In this document: piece by piece, positions 24,466-32,091 of the stretch
Position numbering within the stretch: the first letter of the stretch is position 1
Layout of the letters: every line of letters begins with the position of its first letter
Assembly (NCBI RefSeq): GCF_001580915.1
Contig: NZ_LHZQ01000190.1
Location: 1-32,091, forward strand
Origin: Acetobacter tropicalis
GTDB taxonomy: Bacteria; Pseudomonadota; Alphaproteobacteria; Acetobacterales; Acetobacteraceae
DNA: 32,091 nucleotides
Direction: 5' to 3'
Translations under genes and position numbers: made by a program
The notes under the pieces: generated by a model
The model's database searches: none
What the model saw: the letters and a program-made list of their open reading frames with translations, nothing else
Told to the model about the DNA's origin: nothing

Positions 24466-24793
24466 GCCCCAGAGACTCTGATTCTGTGCAAAAAACGGAG
24501 ATGATCGCCTGCGGCATTCAGGAAGCAGGCGGAGCGGATGTGACCTGCTTAGAGGCTGCCAGTGGCAGAGTGACGCGTAAGGTGCGGTTTTTTCCAGGCT
24601 GACGAGACCTCCCTATTGCCAAGGGCGCAGGGGAGACGTACGCAGTTTGCCCAGAATAGCTGTGCAAGGGAAGTCCGCACCTTCAAGTTGGGCTGTTTTC
24701 AGCCGGACCACTGGCAAGAGAGTTATGCCGGAGGGGGCGACGGTTGACCATGCACGGCCACTTTAAAAAGAAAGCATGAGGAGTCCAGATTTT
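24466..24793. other. Divergent intergenic region cysQ-like/pepA
   Basis: This is 328 bp with a small perfect hairpin GGCTG-TTTT-CAGCC (24691-24704). A TTGACC at 24744-24749 is followed by TTTAAA only 12 bp later, too short for a normal promoter. Nothing else could be assigned. Confidence 0.5.
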
Positions 24794-26257
24794 ATGCTTG
24801 AGATTTCATTTTCTGCAGAAACACTCCCGCAAGGTGGCGCGCTGGCTCTGCTGGTGCCAGAGGGCGCTGAAACACCTGCGCTGTTCAAAAGCCTGGATGA
24901 TGCAACACAGGGTGCCCTCAGCCGTGCCGTCAAGGCCGATGAGTTTACCGGTAAGGAAGGGGCTTCCACCGTTGTACTGGCTCCGGGTGCCGGGTTTGAT
25001 CGCGTTGTGCTGATTGGTGTGGGGCGTACAGAGGCTTTTGGTGTCAAAGAGGCGGAAAAAGCAGGCGGGATAGCCGCAACCGCTTTGGGGCGCGTTGAGA
25101 AAGCAGCTCTGTCTGTAGGGAGCCTGCCTCACGCTGCCCATGTGGCACTGGGTGCCGTGCTGGGGGCCTATCATTTCTCCTTGTATCACGGTGCGCCGGA
25201 AGACAATAAAATCCATCGTCTGGCGGCTCTTGCTGTTCTGGCGGCAGACCCCGCACAGGCAGAAGCGGCATGGCCAGCCCTCTCCGCCGTGGCACGGGGA
25301 GTGGTGTTGACGCGGGATCTGGTGACGGAACCCGCCAATGTGCTGAATCCGGTGGAGTTTGCTGAACGTGTCAGCACCCTGCGCAGCCTTGGTCTGGACG
25401 TGGAAGTGCTGGATCAGCCCGCAATGGAAAAGCTGGGCTTTGGCGCACTGCTGGGTGTGGCGCAAGGCAGTGATGCCGAACCCCGCACTGTTATCATGCG
25501 CTGGAACGGGGGCGAGAAAGACGATGCGCCTCTGGCCTTTATTGGCAAGGGTGTCACGTTCGATTCCGGCGGTATTTCCATCAAGCCCGCAGCGGGTATG
25601 GAGGAAATGAAGTGGGATATGGCAGGCGCCGCTACCGTAACGGGGCTGATGGCTGCACTGGCGGGCCGTAAGGCCAAGGTGAACGCAGTTGGCGTGATCG
25701 GGCTGGTGGAGAACATGGTTTCTGGCAACGCGCAGCGGCCGGGCGATGTTGTGCGCAGTGCGTCTGGGCAGACCATTGAAGTTCTGAATACGGATGCGGA
25801 GGGGCGTCTGGTTCTGGCGGATATTCTTTGGTACGCCCGTGAACGTTTTGCACCGAAACTGATGGTTGATCTGGCAACGCTGACCGGAGCCATTATCATC
25901 AGCCTTGGGCATGAGTATGCCGGTCTGTTCTCCAATGATGATACCCTTGCCGGCGGCTTGGCTCAGGCGGGTGAAGTCACAGGGGACAAGCTGTGGCGCA
26001 TGCCGATGGGCAAGGAGTATGACGCTCTGCTGAAGTCCGACATCGCGGATATGAAGAACATTGGTGGTCGCCCCGGTGGCTCCATTACGGCGGCGCAGTT
26101 CCTCAAGCGTTTTGTGGGAGAAACGCCGTGGGCGCATCTGGATATTGCAGGTACGGCGTGGTCCAGTAAGCCACGCAATGGTCAGCCTAAAGGGGCAACC
26201 GGCTTTGGTGTTCGGTTGCTGGATACATTTGTGCGTACACAGCACGAAAAGGCCTGA
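24794..26257 (+). CDS. pepA: Leucyl aminopeptidase (M17 family)
   Basis: This cytosolic di-zinc aminopeptidase removes N-terminal residues from peptides. Residue numbers here count from an in-frame ATG at 24776. Metal and catalytic residues are all present: Lys258, Asp263 (GKGVTFDSGG), Lys270 (ISIKP), Asp281 (MKWDMAGA), and Asp340, Glu342, Arg344 in NTDAEGRL. The N-terminal macro-like domain and length (487 from ATG 24794) are normal. ATG 24794 fits the ribosome site AGGAG (ten bases upstream), which itself lies within the first codons of the longer frame. Hexameric PepA can bind DNA in Escherichia coli; nothing here shows that. A clear terminator follows. Confidence 0.93.
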   Translation: MLEISFSAETLPQGGALALLVPEGAETPALFKSLDDATQGALSRAVKADEFTGKEGASTVVLAPGAGFDRVVLIGVGRTEAFGVKEAEKAGGIAATALGRVEKAALSVGSLPHAAHVALGAVLGAYHFSLYHGAPEDNKIHRLAALAVLAADPAQAEAAWPALSAVARGVVLTRDLVTEPANVLNPVEFAERVSTLRSLGLDVEVLDQPAMEKLGFGALLGVAQGSDAEPRTVIMRWNGGEKDDAPLAFIGKGVTFDSGGISIKPAAGMEEMKWDMAGAATVTGLMAALAGRKAKVNAVGVIGLVENMVSGNAQRPGDVVRSASGQTIEVLNTDAEGRLVLADILWYARERFAPKLMVDLATLTGAIIISLGHEYAGLFSNDDTLAGGLAQAGEVTGDKLWRMPMGKEYDALLKSDIADMKNIGGRPGGSITAAQFLKRFVGETPWAHLDIAGTAWSSKPRNGQPKGATGFGVRLLDTFVRTQHEKA

Positions 26258-26576
26258 TCGGCCTCTCTTGTTAAGCTCGGATTATTTCTGATCCGGGTGA
26301 AGGAAAAGATGCCTCTCTTCTTGAGTGAAGAGAGGCATTTTGCGTTACTAAAGGCAGAAGGCATAGCTGCCTTTTACGCCAGACTGTATTTCGTTCTATT
26401 TTTCATAACTGAATAGCACCGACAATCTTACCTTTTCATCAAAGGATGGCTTGGTCCCTGTGAGCCAATCTGGCATGAGGGGAGCAGTCTGACAAAACGG
26501 TCATGCGAGTGGCTGCTGTTTATGGGCGCAGCCCTTTCACGGTCTGCCATGCTGGTTATGAAAACTGGGGGATTGG
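26258..26576. other. Intergenic region pepA-glf
   Basis: This is 319 bp. The first third holds the pepA terminator. The remainder is moderately AT-rich, with no recognised gene, and should contain the glf promoter, which I could not place with confidence. Confidence 0.5.
26309..26341 (+). terminator. Rho-independent terminator after pepA
   Basis: A perfect twelve-pair stem ATGCCTCTCTTC (26309-26320) / GAAGAGAGGCAT (26327-26338) with loop TTGAGT is followed by a short T run to 26341. Confidence 0.85.
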
Positions 26577-27728
26577 ATGTCTTTTTGCGTTGTGGGTGCC
26601 GGGTTTAGTGGTGCCATTATTGCGCGTCACCTTGCGGAACGCGGGCACAAGGTCACGGTTGTGGATGAGCGTTCGCACATTGGCGGGAACTGCCATACGG
26701 AGCGTGATGCCGAAACCGGGGTAATGGTGCATAAATATGGCCCCCACATTTTCCATACGGCAGATCAGCGCGCATGGGACTACGTGCAGCGTTTTGGCGC
26801 GTTCAAGCCGTATGTAAACCGGGTGAAAGCCATTTCCCAGGGGCGTGTCTATACGCTTCCGGTGAACCTGCTGACCATCAACCAGTTCTTTGGCACCACC
26901 ATGGGACCGAAGGAAGCGCGCGCCTTTATTGAAGCCAAAGCGGATAAAACCATCACCAACCCCCGCTCGTTTGAAGAGCAGGCGTTGAGCATGATCGGGC
27001 CGGAACTGTATCGGGCCTTTTTCCATGGCTACACCCGCAAGCAGTGGGGGCTTGAGCCGACGGAACTGCCTGCGTCCATTCTGAAGCGGCTGCCTCTGCG
27101 CTTCAATTATGACGACAACTATTTCAACCATCCCTATCAGGGTATGCCGGAGGAAGGCTATACGGCCATTGTCCAGAATATTCTGAATGTTGACGGGATT
27201 GATCTTCGGCTGGGCTGTTCGTTTGAAAGCTTGGAAGAAAAATTCCAGCACGTTTTCTATACAGGCCCGATTGATCGCTTCTTCCAGTTCAAACTGGGTC
27301 GTCTGGGCTACAGAACGCTGGATTTTGAACGATTTGTTGATGAAGGCGACCATCAGGGCACGGCTGTCATCAATTACTGTGATGAAAACATTCCGTTTAC
27401 CCGTATTTCCGAGCACAAGCATTTTGCCCCATGGGAGCAGGACAAATTCTCCAAGACAGTCTGCTTCCGTGAATACAGCCGTCTGGCAGGCGAGAAGGAT
27501 GTGCCGTACTACCCAATTCGTCTGGTGAACGAAAAGCAGATGCTGGAGAGCTATATTGGCCTCGCTCGCGCAGAGACAGGGGTGTCTTTCCTTGGGCGTC
27601 TTGGCACCTACCGTTATCTGGATATGGATGTCACCATCACGGAAGCCCTCGCCGCGTGTGATCGGATTGATGCAGCGTTGCAGGCGAAAGAACTGGATCT
27701 GCCCGCCTTCTTTGTTGATCCAAGCTGA
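26577..27728 (+). CDS. glf: UDP-galactopyranose mutase
   Basis: The FAD enzyme converts UDP-galactopyranose to UDP-galactofuranose, the donor for galactofuranose glycans. The 383-residue protein has the dinucleotide motif VVGAGFSGAIIARHLAERG (5-23) and VVDERSHIGGNC (28-39). It also carries the GLF core: KYGPHIFHT (53-61), HGYTRKQWGLEP (150-161), RFNYDDNYFNHPYQGMP (175-191), FREYSR (297-302) and RLGTYRYLDMD (341-351), which contribute UDP and flavin-site residues. Length is typical of bacterial Glf. GGGGGATTGG precedes the ATG. A strong terminator follows, separating it from the membrane protein gene. With the GlfT2-like transferase nearby, it defines a galactofuranose module. Confidence 0.95.
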   Translation: MSFCVVGAGFSGAIIARHLAERGHKVTVVDERSHIGGNCHTERDAETGVMVHKYGPHIFHTADQRAWDYVQRFGAFKPYVNRVKAISQGRVYTLPVNLLTINQFFGTTMGPKEARAFIEAKADKTITNPRSFEEQALSMIGPELYRAFFHGYTRKQWGLEPTELPASILKRLPLRFNYDDNYFNHPYQGMPEEGYTAIVQNILNVDGIDLRLGCSFESLEEKFQHVFYTGPIDRFFQFKLGRLGYRTLDFERFVDEGDHQGTAVINYCDENIPFTRISEHKHFAPWEQDKFSKTVCFREYSRLAGEKDVPYYPIRLVNEKQMLESYIGLARAETGVSFLGRLGTYRYLDMDVTITEALAACDRIDAALQAKELDLPAFFVDPS

Positions 27729-27748
27729 TAAAACACTTTCAAGTGTAG

Positions 27749-27788
27749 AAAAAAGCCTGCCTTTCTCCGTAGAGGCAGGCTTTTTTTT
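27749..27788. terminator. Terminator after glf
   Basis: GCCTGCCT (27755-27762) / AGGCAGGC (27773-27780) form eight pairs with a ten-base loop. A6 before and T8 after allow an extended stem and termination in either direction. Confidence 0.9.
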
Positions 27789-27837
27789 ATGGCACGATGG
27801 ACCTGAAGAAAAATTTTGCTGATATCAAAAGGGTCTA

Positions 27838-27897
27838 ATGATAAAAAAGAAAAAAACCAGCTTGGTGCGAAAATGCAGAAAACGGATGAGATACTAA
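27838..27897 (+). CDS. Candidate 19-residue basic leader ORF
   Basis: ATG 27838 follows AAAGGG at good spacing and encodes MIKKKKTSLVRKCRKRMRY before TAA 27895. It overlaps in another frame the proposed start (27873) of the large membrane protein gene, which itself has no good ribosome site. Such an overlap could couple or attenuate translation. It may equally be an artefact of the A-rich leader. Confidence 0.35.
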   Translation: MIKKKKTSLVRKCRKRMRY

Positions 27898-30053
27898 AAA
27901 ATGGAACGATAGCCGTCTTATATTCGGTTCTTGTTTCCGTTTTTGTTGTTGCTTTGTGTGAAATCAGATTTAAATCTTTCTTCACACTTGATGATTCCTA
28001 TAATGAATATCTAGGGTTTATGCGTCAATACGGTCAGTCCTGGCTGTCTGGTGAAATCCCTTTTATTACAAAAAACATCATGATTGGCGGTAACGCCATG
28101 GTGGAGTTGCAGCGCGCAATTTTTGCACCGCAAAATATTCTTGCGTCCCTGATTGCAGCCAAGAGCGCAAACCCGCTTGCACCCGGCCTGTTTTACGCTT
28201 TCATCAATATCTTTCTTTCGTGCCTTTCTGGGTATTCCATTGGGAAATCTTTTGGAATTTCTCGGAATTTGAGTCTTGTTCTGGGGTTCTTTATCGCCAT
28301 TAACCCCATCTTTCTTTACCAATATGCAGGCCCATGGTGGAACGCCGCCAATGGTCATACCTGGTCGCTGGTGGCGATAGCAACGTTTTGTCTGTTACGG
28401 CAAAGCATGACGGCCTGGCGTGTGGTGGCCAATTTTCTTGCTACTCTCATTCTGCTCTCTTCCGGCTGGCCGCACGGTATTATCGGGTATTTTGTGATTG
28501 TCGGCTGTATCAGTTTGGTGGATCTGCGATACGGAGAAGCCTTTAATCTGGTTGTAAAGAGGTGCCTTCCCCTTGTGTTGGCAGGCATTGCCGCTATTCC
28601 AGTCTATTCAGAATTTATTGTGCTGTCTGGTTTGGTTAATCGCCCATCCGGTTGGAATAACGCCGGTAACTTCATGGTGCCCAGCGTTACCCAGTTACTT
28701 CTGACATTTTCTCCCACATATTTTGAATTCATGAACTATTTCGGCGGGTTCAAATCTTTTTTTGTGCCAGTCGGGTTTTCAACCATATTCTTTCTGCTTG
28801 CTTTGTTTTTTTACAGAGTTTCTTTTCTGGATAAGAATATCGTTCTTTTTGCGGTAATTCTTGCAGCAACCCTCTGTCTGTCCATGCTCCCCTCCCAGAC
28901 GGGTATGTTGCGGTGGCCCATCCGATTTGTGCCTTATTTTTCCGTTTTTGCATCTGTCGCCACATTTTATGTCATGTCGCGTGGGGAAAAAGTGAACAGT
29001 CTTGTTCGGAAAAACGGCTTCCTTAGCATTGTTCTTGTGCTTTTTGTTGTTTCCGCTTTCCGGAATATTTTTGAGCGGCCAAAGGTTGTTTTGCTGGAAG
29101 CGGGAACAAGTTTGCTTCTTGTCGGGCTCTGGTTCTTTTGTGTGGAAAAGAGAAAGCCCGTGGATATTGCCACGTCATCGTGGTTGAAGGCGGCAACGGT
29201 GCCCGCATTCTGTCTGGCGCTGATGCTGGCTTGTATGCCTTCTCTCGGTAAGGTTTATCTTCCGGTTCATACCCTTCCTTCACATATGGCGTTGCCTGAA
29301 AATGTGAATTGGGATGGAAATTTTGCATCTTTTACGGGGTGGGCACCGGAAGAACCGGTAGAGCCCGGAGAACTGCAATCCGCTCTGTTTGGATACTATG
29401 ATATCCGCAGCATTAATGGCTCATCTCCCAATGGTCATAAATATCTTGATCAGGTTCTGGCGTATTACAGTTCTCATGCCGTGTTACAGCCTGAGGAAAG
29501 CATGGCCAACTTAAGCCAGGCCGTCCCCGGTCTTGAAAACGTTTGCTGGTTTAATCTGTTTGGCGTCAGCAGTCTTGCCATTCGGGCTGATATTCAGGAA
29601 GACGTTGGCAGCGGGTTGGAAGGCTGCGGCTATCACCCCGCTCAGTTGTCTCATGATCAATCAGTTCTGTACTATTCCTCTGAGCAGCATTACCCCACAA
29701 CATTGACTTACACGACCAACCCGAACGTAAAGGTTGCGCGTGAGACAAATGATTCTGTTACGCTTACCGTTCCGGAGCATACAGATCCGCTCAAGCTTGT
29801 TTTTTCTCGTGTCTGGTGGCCTGGCTATGTTGCGCACGGTCTGACCTGTCCTGTGACGATTCACGGCTTTGGCACTATGCTTCTGGGCGCTGATATTCCC
29901 GCAGGATGCTCAGGAGAACTGAAGGTTTCCTATTTCCCGGTTACATGGGCCTATACGCTTTACTGCCCTGTGCTGGCAGTAATCGGGTTGGGACTTTTGT
30001 TGTTGCAGATACGACGAAACCAGAAATTGCGTAGGATTCTGGAAGATCTGTGA
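27873..30053 (+). CDS. Large polytopic membrane protein, YfhO-like, in galactofuranose locus
   Basis: The product is about 726 residues: an N-terminal membrane segment, a periplasmic-type loop (WLSGEIPFITKNIMIGGNAM region), then about ten more hydrophobic segments to residue 460. A roughly 200-residue soluble domain follows (from LPSHMALPENVNWDG), and a last membrane helix (WAYTLYCPVLAVIGLGLLLL) with a basic tail. This plan resembles YfhO-type and other GT-C-like membrane proteins that act on lipid-linked sugars; the call is tentative. The frame opens at TTG 27816, but ATG 27873 is the first ATG. Base composition is clearly more AT-rich than glf and the transferase, suggesting separate acquisition. 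It lies between glf and the convergent GlfT2-like gene. Confidence 0.6.
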   Translation: MQKTDEILKNGTIAVLYSVLVSVFVVALCEIRFKSFFTLDDSYNEYLGFMRQYGQSWLSGEIPFITKNIMIGGNAMVELQRAIFAPQNILASLIAAKSANPLAPGLFYAFINIFLSCLSGYSIGKSFGISRNLSLVLGFFIAINPIFLYQYAGPWWNAANGHTWSLVAIATFCLLRQSMTAWRVVANFLATLILLSSGWPHGIIGYFVIVGCISLVDLRYGEAFNLVVKRCLPLVLAGIAAIPVYSEFIVLSGLVNRPSGWNNAGNFMVPSVTQLLLTFSPTYFEFMNYFGGFKSFFVPVGFSTIFFLLALFFYRVSFLDKNIVLFAVILAATLCLSMLPSQTGMLRWPIRFVPYFSVFASVATFYVMSRGEKVNSLVRKNGFLSIVLVLFVVSAFRNIFERPKVVLLEAGTSLLLVGLWFFCVEKRKPVDIATSSWLKAATVPAFCLALMLACMPSLGKVYLPVHTLPSHMALPENVNWDGNFASFTGWAPEEPVEPGELQSALFGYYDIRSINGSSPNGHKYLDQVLAYYSSHAVLQPEESMANLSQAVPGLENVCWFNLFGVSSLAIRADIQEDVGSGLEGCGYHPAQLSHDQSVLYYSSEQHYPTTLTYTTNPNVKVARETNDSVTLTVPEHTDPLKLVFSRVWWPGYVAHGLTCPVTIHGFGTMLLGADIPAGCSGELKVSYFPVTWAYTLYCPVLAVIGLGLLLLQIRRNQKLRRILEDL

Positions 30054-30059
30054 ACCAGT

Positions 30060-30089
30060 AAAAAACCCCACCAATTGGTGGGGTTTTTT
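30060..30089. terminator. Perfect palindromic bidirectional terminator
   Basis: A6, CCCCACC, central AATT, GGTGGGG and T6 form a perfect 30-bp palindrome that ends both the membrane protein gene and the convergent transferase gene. Confidence 0.93.
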
Positions 30090-30108
30090 ATTAAACGTTC
30101 TTTCTGTT

Positions 30109-31932
30109 TCAGTCCTTGAGTTCTTTCTCATAGACATGCCGCCAGAATTCTTCTGTAGTCATGCCGGGCAGGGCCTTTACATAAGCTTGTTGTAGCTCGG
30201 GCAGCATCCGTCCAAACCGGATGGAGAGCGCAATGCCTTCTTTCCACAAGGTGAAAAACTGCTTGCGATCCAATGAGGCCACGTAGCCTGTGCGGCTGGC
30301 TTCGTGATAGTACAGAACCTGACTGTAGCGGAAAATATCACGGAAAGCCGCATTGAAGTTTTTCGTTTGAAAACGCAGATCATCGCGCGTCAGGGATGCG
30401 GGAAGAAGATTGCCGTTTAGTGTTGCCAGCCGGACAAGGCGGCGTAGCTTGCCATCTGGGTGATGGTTGTGAGCAACCTCCACATCCTTCAGGTCATAAG
30501 GCTGCATTTTCTCGCTTGGCTTGAGTGCGCCCACTTCTGCGCGGACCGCAGCCATATCCATGTTGCGAAGGAAGAATTCAGGACCTTCCATCACGTTTTC
30601 CATGGCCATAAGCAAGGCTTTGGCGCTGGCATAGTTGTAGGAGAACAGAACCCCCCGGAACCAGGTCAGGAAAGTGTGAAGGTAAGGTTTGGGCTTGGTC
30701 TGTCCATTCAGCATCATGAGAACCATGGTCGCGCGCAGGCCCAGATAGCGCGTCATTGGACTTTCCTTGACGCTGAAATCTTCCGCCATGGAGCAGATGC
30801 CGTTCATGGTGATGAGCGGGAATTTGTTCTGCAGGGAAAACTGGGCATCATCCCCACGCACAAAGAACGGGTATGGGAAATGACGCACGGCAGAGATGGG
30901 GAAGGCAAAGAACCACCAGCCGCCATAATTAGGGGCGGCATCGTTCATTTCCGCCTGTAGCAGGTGGTGCACATCCCGCATGTCGAGCAGATGTTTGCGG
31001 GCCAGCCAACGACCGTTGATGAAGCGGGCTCCGGCTTCATGAAGCTGCCATGGCACCGTTTCCCGAAGCTGGGCCCCGATCACGGCAGCCCTTTGCTCAG
31101 TTGTGTAGCTGAGAAGCATATAGGCGCGTCTTACAGCTTCAAAATCACAGCTCGCATCATCATCCATGAAGAGGCAATGCGTATAGCCATGATCTTTTGC
31201 ATACAGCAGGCCACGGGTGAACCCGCCAGCGCCGCCCAGATTCTTGTTGGGAATAACAAGAGCGCCGCAGGCTTCTTCCTCGGTTACGTTCTGTGAATTG
31301 TCGATAACAATCACGCGCAGGCGTTCAGACCAGACCGGATCAACCTTTAAGGCATGCGCAAGTTTTTGAAGGGCCGGCAGCAGGAACGGCTTGCGGTTGA
31401 AGTGCGTGATGATAACTGCAAGGTTAACGTCTCTAAGCGGCTTTTGGGTGGTGGTGAGCCTGCCACCCAAAAGATGACCGTCTTCCAAGGCTTCTACCCA
31501 CAGATACAGCATTCCATTCTGAAGATCAGGCCAGAAGGGAAGGTCCAGTTCAACACGTTCACCTTCTGTCAGGGAGACTGTTTTTTCCAGAAGCCAGCGA
31601 TGCGGCAGCCCAAGCTGGTGTAGTCCGATGCGCACCACAAAACGGCCAGCCCCTTCCAGTTCCAGGGCAACGTTTTCAATCGCGCAAAGCTCTCGCCAGC
31701 GTTCGATCGTAACGCCATTGAAGTAGGTATCAAAAGAAACGCGGCCCCCTTCCTTTACATAAAGGATTTCAGGTTCAGCGCGGGAGAGTTCGACTTTTTC
31801 ATTATGTGGGCGGAAATACAACCCCTCAGGAATAACAGACTGCAGGTTGGGGAAAATGATGTTCTGCAGAATAAAACCGTCCGTACGGTCCTGTTTTGAA
31901 GAAGTAATAATCTCCTTCGTGCGGGCGTTCAT
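30109..31932 (-). CDS. GlfT2-like galactofuranosyltransferase (GT2)
   Basis: The 607-residue transferase is expected to use UDP-galactofuranose. Residues about 30-165 form the beta-sandwich domain found before the catalytic domain in GlfT2. The GT-A domain follows: VIITHFNRKPFLLPALQ (173-189), NKNLGGAGGFTRG (229-241), FMDDDASC with the metal DDD (257-259), GGWWFFAFP (337-345) and FFVRGDDAQF (356-365), the counterpart of the GlfT2 acceptor/base motif. The C-terminal 200 residues are helical. Mycobacterial GlfT2 polymerises galactan; the role here could be chain extension or capping of a surface glycan. ATG 31932 has AAGGA ten bases upstream. The gene converges on the membrane protein gene and sits near glf. 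Confidence 0.88.
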   Translation of the reverse strand: MNARTKEIITSSKQDRTDGFILQNIIFPNLQSVIPEGLYFRPHNEKVELSRAEPEILYVKEGGRVSFDTYFNGVTIERWRELCAIENVALELEGAGRFVVRIGLHQLGLPHRWLLEKTVSLTEGERVELDLPFWPDLQNGMLYLWVEALEDGHLLGGRLTTTQKPLRDVNLAVIITHFNRKPFLLPALQKLAHALKVDPVWSERLRVIVIDNSQNVTEEEACGALVIPNKNLGGAGGFTRGLLYAKDHGYTHCLFMDDDASCDFEAVRRAYMLLSYTTEQRAAVIGAQLRETVPWQLHEAGARFINGRWLARKHLLDMRDVHHLLQAEMNDAAPNYGGWWFFAFPISAVRHFPYPFFVRGDDAQFSLQNKFPLITMNGICSMAEDFSVKESPMTRYLGLRATMVLMMLNGQTKPKPYLHTFLTWFRGVLFSYNYASAKALLMAMENVMEGPEFFLRNMDMAAVRAEVGALKPSEKMQPYDLKDVEVAHNHHPDGKLRRLVRLATLNGNLLPASLTRDDLRFQTKNFNAAFRDIFRYSQVLYYHEASRTGYVASLDRKQFFTLWKEGIALSIRFGRMLPELQQAYVKALPGMTTEEFWRHVYEKELKD

Positions 31933-32091
31933 GAATGGGCGTTCCTTGCCATTTTTTGAAAAAGACGTTTCTTTTTAACTCTACGGTATAGGGACGCAAG
32001 CCCGGCGCAAATGAAAACAAGGGTTTTTTGATCTTAATGGCTTCTTATAAGAGACGCGGATTTCTCACACTTGAGGCAATTTCGGGTCATT

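Noticed and set aside
24744-24767. TTGACC...TTTAAA promoter for pepA
   Set aside because: Spacing of 12 bp is too short for a sigma-70 promoter.
24806-26245. 479-codon minus-strand frame antisense to pepA
   Set aside because: The plus strand encodes a complete PepA with all catalytic residues; the antisense product is Cys/His/Gln-rich noise.

Overview
The window looks like chromosomal DNA of an acetic acid bacterium (Acetobacteraceae, most likely Acetobacter or a close relative). This is inferred from overall protein character: the tail of an alginate-export-type outer membrane protein, many small secreted proteins, a PutA with no N-terminal DNA-binding domain, Acs, and moderately high G+C with frequent GTG/TTG starts. 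No rRNA, tRNA, insertion sequence, phage gene or CRISPR array was seen. The species assignment is inference.

Layout. 1-2751: end of an outer membrane porin, an AAT-type amino acid permease, and a convergent SAM methyltransferase overlapping its 3' end. 2781-5648: a minus-strand pair of exported cupins behind a promoter candidate with a 15-bp palindrome, a YoaK-type (DUF1275) membrane protein, and a divergent exported GlcG/HbpS-type protein. 5954-10574: proline catabolism, with a long PutA lacking the ribbon-helix-helix domain and a GntR/FCD regulator just upstream; a perfect inverted repeat lies between them. 10575-11180: a 606-bp gap rich in repeats and hairpins. 11181-15719: exported DUF2501 protein, acetyl-CoA synthetase, exported CHRD protein, DUF1653 protein, and two small envelope proteins. 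15723-18775: an LCM-type methyltransferase, a coupled DUF423/RlmM-like pair, and a PduO-type cobalamin adenosyltransferase. 19211-26257: an unknown coiled-coil/membrane pair, a D-2-hydroxyacid dehydrogenase, an unknown coiled-coil membrane protein behind tsaC, a CysQ-like phosphatase, and leucyl aminopeptidase. 26577-31932: a galactofuranose module comprising UDP-galactopyranose mutase, a large AT-richer polytopic membrane protein, and a convergent GlfT2-like galactofuranosyltransferase.

How the genes work together. PutA feeds glutamate, and Acs feeds acetyl-CoA, into central metabolism. PepA and the permease could supply amino acids, including proline. The galactofuranose module is the strongest candidate for an under-described system: precursor synthesis (Glf), a probable membrane or export partner, and a polymerising or capping transferase, suggesting a Galf-containing surface glycan. 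Other leads are the putative PutA operator, the cupin operon promoter with a possible 45-aa leader ORF, a 19-codon basic ORF overlapping the start of the membrane protein gene, and the unassigned 10.6-11.2 kb region.
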